From assembly GCA_024689165.1 (NCBI GenBank), contig JAILDS010000183.1:1-18335 (forward strand): a DNA stretch of 18,335 nucleotides, written 5' to 3'. The notes beneath the pieces were generated by a model, which was not told where the DNA came from, searched no databases, and saw only the letters and a list, made by a program, of their open reading frames with translations. Positions 5,508 through 12,268 of the stretch are shown in pieces. Source of the stretch: Clostridia bacterium (lineage in GTDB: Bacteria > Bacillota > Clostridia > Oscillospirales > Acutalibacteraceae). A program made the position numbers and the translations under genes. Every line of letters starts with the position of its first letter. The first letter of the stretch is position 1.

Positions 5508-7292
5508 ATGATGAGCCATATAAAGACCGCTTATTTTGACGCTGTTTCGAGGGAATGCCCTCTGCCGGAGTACCCGCGGCCGCAGTTCGTCCGCGAGGGC
5601 TGGCAGTGCCTCAACGGGCTTTGGGATTACGCCGTTACCGACGCCAACAGCTCGTACCCGACGGAGTACGACGGCCAGATACTCGTCCCGTTTTCCGTCG
5701 AGACTGCGCTTTCCGGCGTTGAGAAAACGTTTCTGCCGACGCAGCGGCTCTGGTACCGCAGGTCCTTCACCGTCGACCCGTCCATAACCGCCGAAAGGAA
5801 GATACTCCAGTTCGGCGCGGTGGATTACCGCTGCAAGGTGTTCGTGAACAGGACGCTCGTGTTTGAACACACGGGCGGGTACAACCCTTTCCACGCGGAT
5901 ATCACAGACGCGCTCAATCCCGGCGGCAACGAGCTCGTGGTATACGTCGAGGACCCGACGGAGACAGGCCCCCAGCAGCGGGGCAAGCAAGTCCTCGAAT
6001 CGCACGGGTTCTGGTATACCGCCACCTCAGGTATCTGGCAGACAGTCTGGCTCGAGGGCAGGAACTCCTCGTATATCCGCAGGATCACCGTACTGCCGGA
6101 GCCGAAGAAAAACTGCGTGCTCGTCAACTCGAGGCTGAGGCTTCCCGGGGACGGCGAGGGCTTTTCGCTTGACGCCGAGGTGTCGCTTGACGGCAAAACC
6201 GTCTTTTCCGGTACGGTCGGTCCCCGGGCGAAGATCCCGATGAAGGACTTTGAGTACTGGTCGCCCGAAAACCCCGTTCTGTACGACCTGAAGCTGACTC
6301 TCAGAGCTCCCGACGGGACCGTTGCCGACGAGATACGCAGCTATTTCGGCATGCGGTATTTTTCCATCGAGCAGGACGGCGACGGTATTTCCCGGCTTTG
6401 CCTGAACGGGAAAAAGTATTTCCAGAAAGGTCTGCTCGATCAGGGGTATTTTCCCGACGGCGGGCTGACGCCGCCTTCCGACGAGGCGATGATAAACGAC
6501 ATCCGCACCGCCAAAGACCTTGGCTTCAACATGCTCAGAAAGCACATCAAGGTCGAGCCGGACAGATGGTACTACCACTGCGACAGGCTCGGCATGCTCG
6601 TCTGGCAGGACATGGTCTCGGGCGGAGAATATATCGGGACGGTCACGGCCGGCGTACTGCCCCTTCTGAAAGTCAAGCTCAAAGACGACGATTATAAACG
6701 CTTTTCAAGAGGCGAGCTTTCCGCGAGAGAGGAGTTCAAGACCCAGCTCAAAGAGATGATCGACGCTCTTCACAACCATCCGTCGATCTGCTGCTGGGTG
6801 CCCTTCAACGAAGGGTGGGGCCAGTTCGACGCTCTCGCAATCGCCAACTGGGTCAAATCTTACGACCCGTCGCGCTTCGTCGACCATGCCAGCGGCTGGT
6901 ACGACCAGGGCGGGCCGGACTTTCTGTCGATGCACAGGTATACCCTCCCGATAACCATGCCCAAGCTCGACACGCGGCCGTTCGTGATCTCCGAATACGG
7001 CGGTTATTCCCGCACCGTGGACGGCCACGTCTGGAATAAGGCGAAAAGCTTCGGCTACGTTGCCTTCGGGTCGACCGCCGCGCTGTCAAAAGCGTTCAGA
7101 AAACTGCATGAACGGCAGGTGATCCCGCTGATCGGAAAAGGCCTGTGCGCGACGGTCTACACGCAGCTGACGGACGTGGAGTTCGAGGTTAACGGAATGA
7201 TGACCTACGACAGGGCGGTCGTCAAGCTCGACCCGGAGACGGTCAGAGAGGTTAACGGGAAACTGACTTATGGCGACGCCGAGCAAAGCTAA
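5508..7292 (+). CDS. glycoside hydrolase family 2 (beta-galactosidase/beta-glucuronidase-like)
   Basis: This is a 594-residue GH2 enzyme, near the usual size of compact family members. The N-terminal jelly-roll sugar-binding domain (about residues 18-190) carries YPRPQFVREGWQCLNGLWDY and LWYRRSFTVD. A beta-sandwich follows (about 195-290), then a TIM barrel starting around NMLRKHIKVEPDRWYYHCDRLGMLVWQDM. The acid/base Glu is in WVPFNEGWGQ (Glu435) and the nucleophile Glu in FVISEYGG (Glu496). There is no signal peptide, so it is probably cytoplasmic and acts on imported oligosaccharides. GGAGG at 5498-5502 is the ribosome site; ATG 5508 and ATG 5511 are both possible starts. Its end overlaps radA by 23 bases. 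Which beta-linked sugar it cleaves cannot be read from sequence; no sugar transporter lies beside it. Confidence 0.9.
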   Translation: MMSHIKTAYFDAVSRECPLPEYPRPQFVREGWQCLNGLWDYAVTDANSSYPTEYDGQILVPFSVETALSGVEKTFLPTQRLWYRRSFTVDPSITAERKILQFGAVDYRCKVFVNRTLVFEHTGGYNPFHADITDALNPGGNELVVYVEDPTETGPQQRGKQVLESHGFWYTATSGIWQTVWLEGRNSSYIRRITVLPEPKKNCVLVNSRLRLPGDGEGFSLDAEVSLDGKTVFSGTVGPRAKIPMKDFEYWSPENPVLYDLKLTLRAPDGTVADEIRSYFGMRYFSIEQDGDGISRLCLNGKKYFQKGLLDQGYFPDGGLTPPSDEAMINDIRTAKDLGFNMLRKHIKVEPDRWYYHCDRLGMLVWQDMVSGGEYIGTVTAGVLPLLKVKLKDDDYKRFSRGELSAREEFKTQLKEMIDALHNHPSICCWVPFNEGWGQFDALAIANWVKSYDPSRFVDHASGWYDQGGPDFLSMHRYTLPITMPKLDTRPFVISEYGGYSRTVDGHVWNKAKSFGYVAFGSTAALSKAFRKLHERQVIPLIGKGLCATVYTQLTDVEFEVNGMMTYDRAVVKLDPETVREVNGKLTYGDAEQS

Positions 7293-8646
7293 AACTGTCT
7301 ACGTCTGTTCCGCCTGCGGGTACGAAACGCCGAAGTGGTACGGGCAGTGCCCGTCCTGCAAGGCGTGGAATACCTTCGAGGAGGAGATAAAGCGCGAAGC
7401 TCCCGCCGGGGCGAGGAGCGCGCCGAGGCTTACCGGCTCCGGCGCGAAGTCTTTTTCACAAATATCGGACGAGCTTGAAAAACGCCTTGCCTCCGGCATA
7501 GGCGAGTTCGACCGGGTGCTGGGCGGCGGTCTCGTCCTCGGCTCGGTTGTGCTCATCTCCGGGGATCCCGGGATCGGCAAGTCCACCATTCTGCTGCAGG
7601 CCTGCGAACGCTACGCGAAAACCGCCGGCGAAGTGCTTTACGTGTCCGGTGAGGAATCGCCCCACCAGCTCAAGACCCGCGCCAGACGGCTGGGGGTCTC
7701 AAGCGAGAATATCGGCGTCCTCTGTGAAACGGACGCGGATTATATCTGCGATTACGTTGCCGGGAACAAGCCGAAGGTCGTTGTTATAGATTCCATTCAG
7801 ACGATGTCGCTGAGCGACACGGCGTCTCTTCCCGGCTCGGTGACTCAGGTAAGGGAATGCGCTTCGGCGTTCATGCGTACCGCCAAAAGGCTCAACGTCC
7901 CGTTCATAATTGTCGGGCACGTCAACAAGGACGGCAATATCGCCGGGCCGAAGGTGCTCGAGCACATAGTCGACTGCGTGCTTTCCTTCGAGGGCGACAG
8001 ACATTTTTCGTACAGGCTGCTCCGCGCGGTCAAAAACAGGTTCGGGTCTACCAACGAGCTGGGCGTGTTCGATATGGGCGACGACGGGCTCAGGGAAGTC
8101 CCGAACCCTTCGCAGTCCATGCTCGAGGGGAGGCCGAAAAACGCTTCGGGTTCCTGCGTCGCCTGCGTCATGGAGGGCTCGCGGCCGATAATGGCTGAAG
8201 TGCAGGCTCTCGTTACCGCGACCGGCTACGGCACGGCGCGGAGAATGTCCGACGGCTTCGATTACAACAGGCTTTCGATGCTTATCGCCGTGCTTGAGAA
8301 AAAGTGCGGCTATATCCTCGGCAACTGCGACGTCTTTGTCAACATCGTAGGCGGCCTTCGCGTCGACGAGCCCGCGACGGACCTGACCGTCGCGCTCGCG
8401 ATGGTGTCCTCGCTCAAGGACGTCGTCGTGCCTCAGGACGTTATTGCTTTCGGAGAGATCGGCCTTGCCGGCGAGCTCAGGAGCGTCGGCGGCTGCGAGC
8501 AGCGCGTCAGAGAAGCCCACAGGCTCGGCTTCCGCCGCTGCGTCATACCGCTTCAGAACCTCAAACAGATGCCTGCCGAGCTGAAAAACAAGATCGAGCT
8601 TGTCGGCGCGAGCTATATCAGGCAGGCTTTCGAGGCGGTGAAGTGA
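7270..8646 (+). CDS. radA: DNA repair/recombination protein RadA (Sms)
   Basis: This is a full-length RadA of 458 residues. It has the N-terminal four-Cys zinc finger (CSACGYETPKWYGQCPSC), a RecA-like ATPase with Walker A GDPGIGKST (about residues 98-106), the RadA-specific KNRFG motif (about 255-259), and a C-terminal Lon-protease-like domain ending GFRRCVIPLQNLKQMP. RadA is a DnaB-like branch-migration helicase that works with RecA in recombinational repair and acts on DNA in the cytoplasm. The start ATG lies 23 bases inside the GH2 gene and has only a weak, distant purine-rich site, suggesting translation coupled to GH2. The GTGA overlap at its end couples it to the next gene. No separate promoter is evident in the GH2 3' end, so transcription from 5449-5477 is expected, although an undetected internal promoter is possible. 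Confidence 0.97.
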   Translation: MATPSKAKTVYVCSACGYETPKWYGQCPSCKAWNTFEEEIKREAPAGARSAPRLTGSGAKSFSQISDELEKRLASGIGEFDRVLGGGLVLGSVVLISGDPGIGKSTILLQACERYAKTAGEVLYVSGEESPHQLKTRARRLGVSSENIGVLCETDADYICDYVAGNKPKVVVIDSIQTMSLSDTASLPGSVTQVRECASAFMRTAKRLNVPFIIVGHVNKDGNIAGPKVLEHIVDCVLSFEGDRHFSYRLLRAVKNRFGSTNELGVFDMGDDGLREVPNPSQSMLEGRPKNASGSCVACVMEGSRPIMAEVQALVTATGYGTARRMSDGFDYNRLSMLIAVLEKKCGYILGNCDVFVNIVGGLRVDEPATDLTVALAMVSSLKDVVVPQDVIAFGEIGLAGELRSVGGCEQRVREAHRLGFRRCVIPLQNLKQMPAELKNKIELVGASYIRQAFEAVK

Positions 8647-9341
8647 GCGTTCTCGTCGTCGGGGCGGGCAACGACGGGCTGATCGGGGCTCTTGAAAGAC
8701 TCGGGCACACGGTGGTCACGGTCGAACCCTTCGCCGGACTCGACCCGAGGATAGGCTCGCACGCGGACCTTTACGTCTGTTCGCCTCAGCCGGGCGTCGC
8801 CGTTATCGCCCCGTGCCAGTACCGCGCCGCCGCGGAGCTGAGAAAGCTCGGGGTCGAAACGGTCTTTGCGGACTGCGATCCGGTTTCGCCCTATCCGGGC
8901 GACGTAAGGCTGAACGCGCTCGTTTCCGGCAGAAGGATTTTCGGAAAAACTTCCGCTCTCGACCCTCAGCTATTGAATTTCTTTTCGAGCGGTGATAGAA
9001 TCGATATACGCCAGGGGTATTGCCGCTGTTCAGCGGTCGCGGTGGCGGAAAACGCCTTCATAACTGACGACGCTTCAGCCGCGCGGGCGATGAGGGATAA
9101 CGGCGCGGAGGTCCTTGAGCTTGAGAAGGGCTGCGTCCGGCTCCCGGGCTTCGATCACGGCTTTTTCGCCGGGGCAACAGGGATGCTCGACCGAAGGACG
9201 CTCGGGTTTAACGGCAGCCTTGAGAAAAGCCCGTTTTACGCGAGAGTCGAGTCTTTCTGCCGGGTATACGGGGTATCTGCCGTTTCGCTTTCGGAAGAAG
9301 AGCTTTCGGACGTAGGCTCGGTCATAGCCGTAAGCTATTGA
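8643..9341 (+). CDS. GME (pentein)-fold-like protein, DUF6873-type
   Basis: This is a 232-residue soluble protein. The GTG start overlaps the radA stop by four bases (GTGA) and AGGCGG lies just upstream; a longer in-frame extension back to 8304 is only radA sequence in another frame. It resembles the Clostridial DUF6873 group, described as having a guanidino-group-modifying-enzyme (GME, pentein) fold. The resemblance lies in the segment RQGYCRCSAVAVAENAFITD, then GAEVLELEKGCVRLPGFDHG and FFAGATGMLD. The N-terminus (VLVVGAGNDG) mimics a nucleotide-binding loop but is probably a pentein strand-turn. I recognise this from memory of family patterns, so the fold call is moderate. A full set of catalytic residues (Asp/Glu, His, Cys) cannot be assigned by eye. 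The tight coupling to radA hints at a housekeeping role, otherwise unknown. Confidence 0.6.
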   Translation: MSVLVVGAGNDGLIGALERLGHTVVTVEPFAGLDPRIGSHADLYVCSPQPGVAVIAPCQYRAAAELRKLGVETVFADCDPVSPYPGDVRLNALVSGRRIFGKTSALDPQLLNFFSSGDRIDIRQGYCRCSAVAVAENAFITDDASAARAMRDNGAEVLELEKGCVRLPGFDHGFFAGATGMLDRRTLGFNGSLEKSPFYARVESFCRVYGVSAVSLSEEELSDVGSVIAVSY

Positions 9342-9376
9342 ATCAATATATTGAATAATGAAGAAAAAGGTGCTTT

Positions 9377-9478
9377 ATGGACAGAAAAGAAGCTGTCAGG
9401 TTCGCTAAGATCGGCGCGGTCGTTACCATAACCATCATTGGCATAGCCGTATGCAGGGTTATGAAAAAGTATGGGTAA
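9377..9478 (+). CDS. 33-residue single-pass membrane micro-protein upstream of potA
   Basis: An ATG-to-TAA frame of 33 codons reads MDRKEAVRFAKIGAVVTITI and then ends IGIAVCRVMKKYG. It has a basic N-terminus, one hydrophobic stretch of about 17-19 residues (10-26) and a basic C-terminus. AAAAGG lies six bases before the ATG, a reasonable ribosome site. It fills the space between the GME-like gene and the TTG start of potA, 26 bases before the latter, and does not overlap either. The features fit a real small membrane protein, possibly an accessory of the polyamine transporter, or a translated leader. I do not recognise a family, and so short a frame could be chance. Confidence 0.5.
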   Translation: MDRKEAVRFAKIGAVVTITIIGIAVCRVMKKYG

Positions 9479-9487
9479 CTACTAAAC

Positions 9488-9497
9488 AGGAGAGGGG
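9488..9497 (+). promoter_or_regulatory. ribosome binding site that sets the potA TTG start
   Basis: AGGAGAGGGG lies just before TTG 9505. An upstream in-frame ATG at 9451 has no such site and would overlap the micro-ORF, so TTG is the likely start. Confidence 0.7.
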
Positions 9498-9504
9498 CAG
9501 TTCG

Positions 9505-10632
9505 TTGGAAAAAAACGTTATCATTGACCTGAGGAATGTCAGCAAGTCGTTTGACGGGGAGACCATTCTGGACAACATCAATCTCAGCATCCGCGACGGG
9601 GAGTTTGTTACTCTGTTGGGTCCGTCGGGCTGCGGAAAAACAACTACTCTTCGCTTGATAGGCGGCTTTTTGCAGCCTGACAGCGGGGATATTGTTTTTC
9701 AGGGGAAAGTAATAAACGACGTACCGCCCTATAAACGGCAAGTCAATACGATTTTTCAGCGATACGCGCTGTTTTCGCACCTCAACGTCTATGAGAACGT
9801 AGCGTTCGGCCTGCGCGTCAGGAAGTGTCCCGAAAAAGAGATAAAGAAGACCGTCGACGAGATGCTCGAAATGGTCAATCTCAAGGGCTTCGGCAAGCGC
9901 AGGACGGAATCTCTTTCCGGCGGTCAGCAGCAGCGCGTCGCCATCGCCCGCGCTCTCGCGGTCAAGCCCAAGGTCCTTCTCCTCGACGAGCCTCTCGGAG
10001 CGCTCGACCTGAAGCTGCGCAAGGACATGCAGACCGAGCTCAAAAAGATCCAGCAGGAGCTCGGGATAACCTTTATTTACGTGACTCACGACCAGGAAGA
10101 GGCTCTGAGCATGTCCGACACGATCGTCGTCATGGACTCGGGCAAGATCCAGCAGATGGGGCGCTCGGAGGATATATACAACGAGCCGAAGAACGCCTTT
10201 GTCGCCGATTTCATCGGCGAATCCAACATACTCGACGGCATGATGCGCTCGGATTTCTACGTTGATTTTTCCGGCAAGCGTTTCAAGTGCGTCGACAAGG
10301 GCTTCGCCCCGAACGAGGCCGTCGACGTCGTCGTCCGTCCCGAGGACGTGGACTTCGTCCCTGTGGAGGAGGGTATGCTCACCGGCGAGGTCACGCTCGT
10401 GACTTTCAAGGGCGTCCATTATGAAACGATAGTCGATATAGGCGGCTTCAAATGGATGGTCCAGACTACGGACTACCACCCGGTCGGCAGCAAGGTCGGC
10501 CTGAAGATCGAGCCGGACGAGATACATATCATGCCCAAGTCCGAGTACTCCGGGCTTTACGGCGACTACAGCTCGTTCTCTGAGGAGTTCGACGAGCTGT
10601 CGGAACCCGAGGAGGACGAAGAGGACGAATGA
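9505..10632 (+). CDS. potA: spermidine/putrescine import ATP-binding protein
   Basis: This is a 375-residue ABC importer ATPase. Walker A is GPSGCGKTT (about residues 39-47), the signature LSGGQQQRVAIARAL starts at 137, Walker B is LLLDEPLGALD around 158-168, and the H-loop is THDQEE near 194. After the ATPase domain a TOBE-type regulatory domain follows, with DVVVRPEDVDFVP and a C-terminal acidic tail of Glu/Asp. This matches PotA, which powers polyamine uptake. The TTG start at 9505 is chosen for its strong AGGAGAGG site and because the protein then begins like other PotA proteins (EKNVIIDLRNVSKSF). The stop overlaps potB by four bases (ATGA). The first 90 codons are clearly less GC-rich at the third position than the next 90 (53/90 against 73/90 ending in G or C). 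Confidence 0.95.
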   Translation: MEKNVIIDLRNVSKSFDGETILDNINLSIRDGEFVTLLGPSGCGKTTTLRLIGGFLQPDSGDIVFQGKVINDVPPYKRQVNTIFQRYALFSHLNVYENVAFGLRVRKCPEKEIKKTVDEMLEMVNLKGFGKRRTESLSGGQQQRVAIARALAVKPKVLLLDEPLGALDLKLRKDMQTELKKIQQELGITFIYVTHDQEEALSMSDTIVVMDSGKIQQMGRSEDIYNEPKNAFVADFIGESNILDGMMRSDFYVDFSGKRFKCVDKGFAPNEAVDVVVRPEDVDFVPVEEGMLTGEVTLVTFKGVHYETIVDIGGFKWMVQTTDYHPVGSKVGLKIEPDEIHIMPKSEYSGLYGDYSSFSEEFDELSEPEEDEEDE

Positions 10633-11459
10633 AAAACCGCGTTTTTTCGGCTAAAGCCGCGTCCGCTCCCTACGTCGTCTGGTCGGTCCTGTTCGTGATA
10701 GCCCCGCTCGTTTTTGTCGCTTATTACGCGTTCACGGGGTCCGACGGAGGGTTTACCCTTGTAAATATCTCAAAATTCTTCAGCGCGTATTTCGATACCT
10801 TCATCCGTTCGCTCTGGTACGGCGTCCTTTCAACGATCATCTGCCTGATAATAGCCTATCCCTTCGCATATTGGCTGGCTCATTCGGGGGCGAGCGTTCA
10901 GCGGACCTGCGTGATGCTCGTCATGCTGCCGATGTGGATGAATTTCCTTATCCGCACCTACGCCTGGATGAATATCCTTCAGGACACCGGCATCATCAAC
11001 GCTGCTCTGAGCAAACTCGGGTTCGACACCGTCCACATGATAAACACCGGCGGCGCCGTCATATTCGGCATGGTCTACAACTTCCTGCCGTATATGATCC
11101 TTCCGCTTTACTCGATCATGACGAAGATCGATCCGTCCATGCTCGACGCCGCCTCGGATCTCGGCTGCTCGAAGCTCCAGTCCATCATAAAGGTCGTGCT
11201 CCCGCAGTCCGTGCCCGGGATCGTCTCCGGCATTACGATGGTCTTCGTGCCGTCCGTCAGTACCTTCTATATCTCACAGAAGCTCGGCGGCGGCTCCTTC
11301 GACCTTATCGGCGACGTCATAGAAAGACAGTTCACCCTGTCGTACAACTACAACCTCGGCGCGGCGCTCTCGCTCGTGCTGATGGTTCTGATACTCGTTT
11401 CGATGTTTTTCATGAGGCGATTCAGCGACGCCGACAGCGACGGGGAGGTGTTGATGTGA
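10629..11459 (+). CDS. potB: spermidine/putrescine ABC permease subunit 1
   Basis: This is a 276-residue membrane protein with about six transmembrane segments, the first at residues 10-33. Near residue 170 it carries the cytoplasmic EAA-type loop that docks on the ATPase: DAASDLGCSKLQSIIKVVLP followed by a conserved Gly. Size and order match PotB. It starts with ATG inside the potA stop (ATGA) and ends inside the potC start (GTGA), so the permease genes are translationally coupled. With PotC it forms the membrane channel for polyamines. The substrate is inferred from the whole cluster, since this subunit alone does not separate spermidine from putrescine. Confidence 0.93.
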   Translation: MKNRVFSAKAASAPYVVWSVLFVIAPLVFVAYYAFTGSDGGFTLVNISKFFSAYFDTFIRSLWYGVLSTIICLIIAYPFAYWLAHSGASVQRTCVMLVMLPMWMNFLIRTYAWMNILQDTGIINAALSKLGFDTVHMINTGGAVIFGMVYNFLPYMILPLYSIMTKIDPSMLDAASDLGCSKLQSIIKVVLPQSVPGIVSGITMVFVPSVSTFYISQKLGGGSFDLIGDVIERQFTLSYNYNLGAALSLVLMVLILVSMFFMRRFSDADSDGEVLM

Positions 11460-12268
11460 AAAAGAAGACCTCTGTTACCGGCAGGATCTGCATGGCTCTT
11501 GTTTTCCTGTTCCTGTACGCTCCGCTGATCTATATCCTGTTTTTCTCCTTCAATGACTCGAACAGCACTTCGCTTTTCGCCGGATTTTCCGTGAGATGGT
11601 ACAAGACCCTTTTCACGGAGGAGGATATAATCGTCGCCCTGCGCAACACGCTCATCCTCGCGGTGCTGTCGTCGGTGATCGCCGTTGTTCTCGGGACGGC
11701 GGCTTCCATAGGCATCGACGCTTGCAAAAAGGGCTGGTTCCGCACGGGCATAATGAGCGTGACGAATATCCCCATGATGGCCCCGGAGATCGTGACCGGC
11801 ATATCCATGATGCTGCTGTTCGTATTCGTCGGGCGGCTCGTCAATAAGTCGGACGTGCTCGGGTTCCCGACTCTGCTCATCGCCCACGTGACGTTCAACC
11901 TGCCGTACGTGATCCTGTCGGTCATGCCGAAGCTGCGCCAGGTCGACCCGCACCTTCCGGAGGCTGCGGAGGACCTGGGCATGAAACCTGTAAGGGCCTT
12001 TTTCAAGGTGGTCGTGCCGGAGATCGTTCCCGGTATCCTTACCGGGCTCATAATGTCGTTCACGATGTCCTTCGACGACTTCATTATCTCATACTTTACC
12101 AGCGGGCCCGGCTTCCAGACGCTGCCGATAGCCATTTATTCCATGACCAAAAAGCGCGTCAAACCCGATATGTACGCCCTGTCCGCTATTATGTTCGTAT
12201 GTATCTTCATCCTTCTCGTAGTCTACAATTTCGTTCAGGCAAGGTCGCAGAGGAGGGAGAAGAAATGA
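11456..12268 (+). CDS. potC: spermidine/putrescine ABC permease subunit 2
   Basis: This is a 270-residue membrane protein with about six transmembrane segments. The first, ICMALVFLFLYAPLIYILFF, is followed by SFNDS, typical of PotC. The EAA loop reads EAAEDLGMKPVRAFFKVVVP. The C-terminal SFDDFIISYFTSGPGFQTLP is characteristic of the PotC/PotI group. The start is GTG 11456, with GGGAGGTG at 11442-11449 just upstream and a four-base overlap with potB. A much longer open frame runs back to 10871, but that part is potB read in another frame. The gene ends in the ATGA overlap with potD. Confidence 0.93.
   Translation: MKKKTSVTGRICMALVFLFLYAPLIYILFFSFNDSNSTSLFAGFSVRWYKTLFTEEDIIVALRNTLILAVLSSVIAVVLGTAASIGIDACKKGWFRTGIMSVTNIPMMAPEIVTGISMMLLFVFVGRLVNKSDVLGFPTLLIAHVTFNLPYVILSVMPKLRQVDPHLPEAAEDLGMKPVRAFFKVVVPEIVPGILTGLIMSFTMSFDDFIISYFTSGPGFQTLPIAIYSMTKKRVKPDMYALSAIMFVCIFILLVVYNFVQARSQRREKK

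Noticed and set aside
8304..8642. Upstream in-frame extension of the GME-like protein
   Set aside because: This part is radA coding sequence in another frame and reads as Arg-rich noise; GTG 8643 with a nearby AGGCGG fits better.
9336..9356. Direct repeat TATTGAAT x2 (13 bases apart) before the micro-ORF as an operator
   Set aside because: Short, AT-rich and partly formed by the stop codon of the preceding gene; chance is likely.
9451..9504. ATG 9451 as potA start
   Set aside because: No ribosome site, overlaps the micro-ORF, and adds 18 residues absent from typical PotA; TTG 9505 has AGGAGAGG upstream.
9343..10527. Long open frame on the minus strand (394 codons) antisense to potA
   Set aside because: It is antisense to a clear potA with all ABC motifs; its own sequence shows no recognisable domain and it arises from the GC-rich third-position bias of the plus-strand gene.
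10871..11455. Upstream in-frame extension of potC
   Set aside because: It is potB read in another frame; GTG 11456 has a good ribosome site and gives the normal PotC length.
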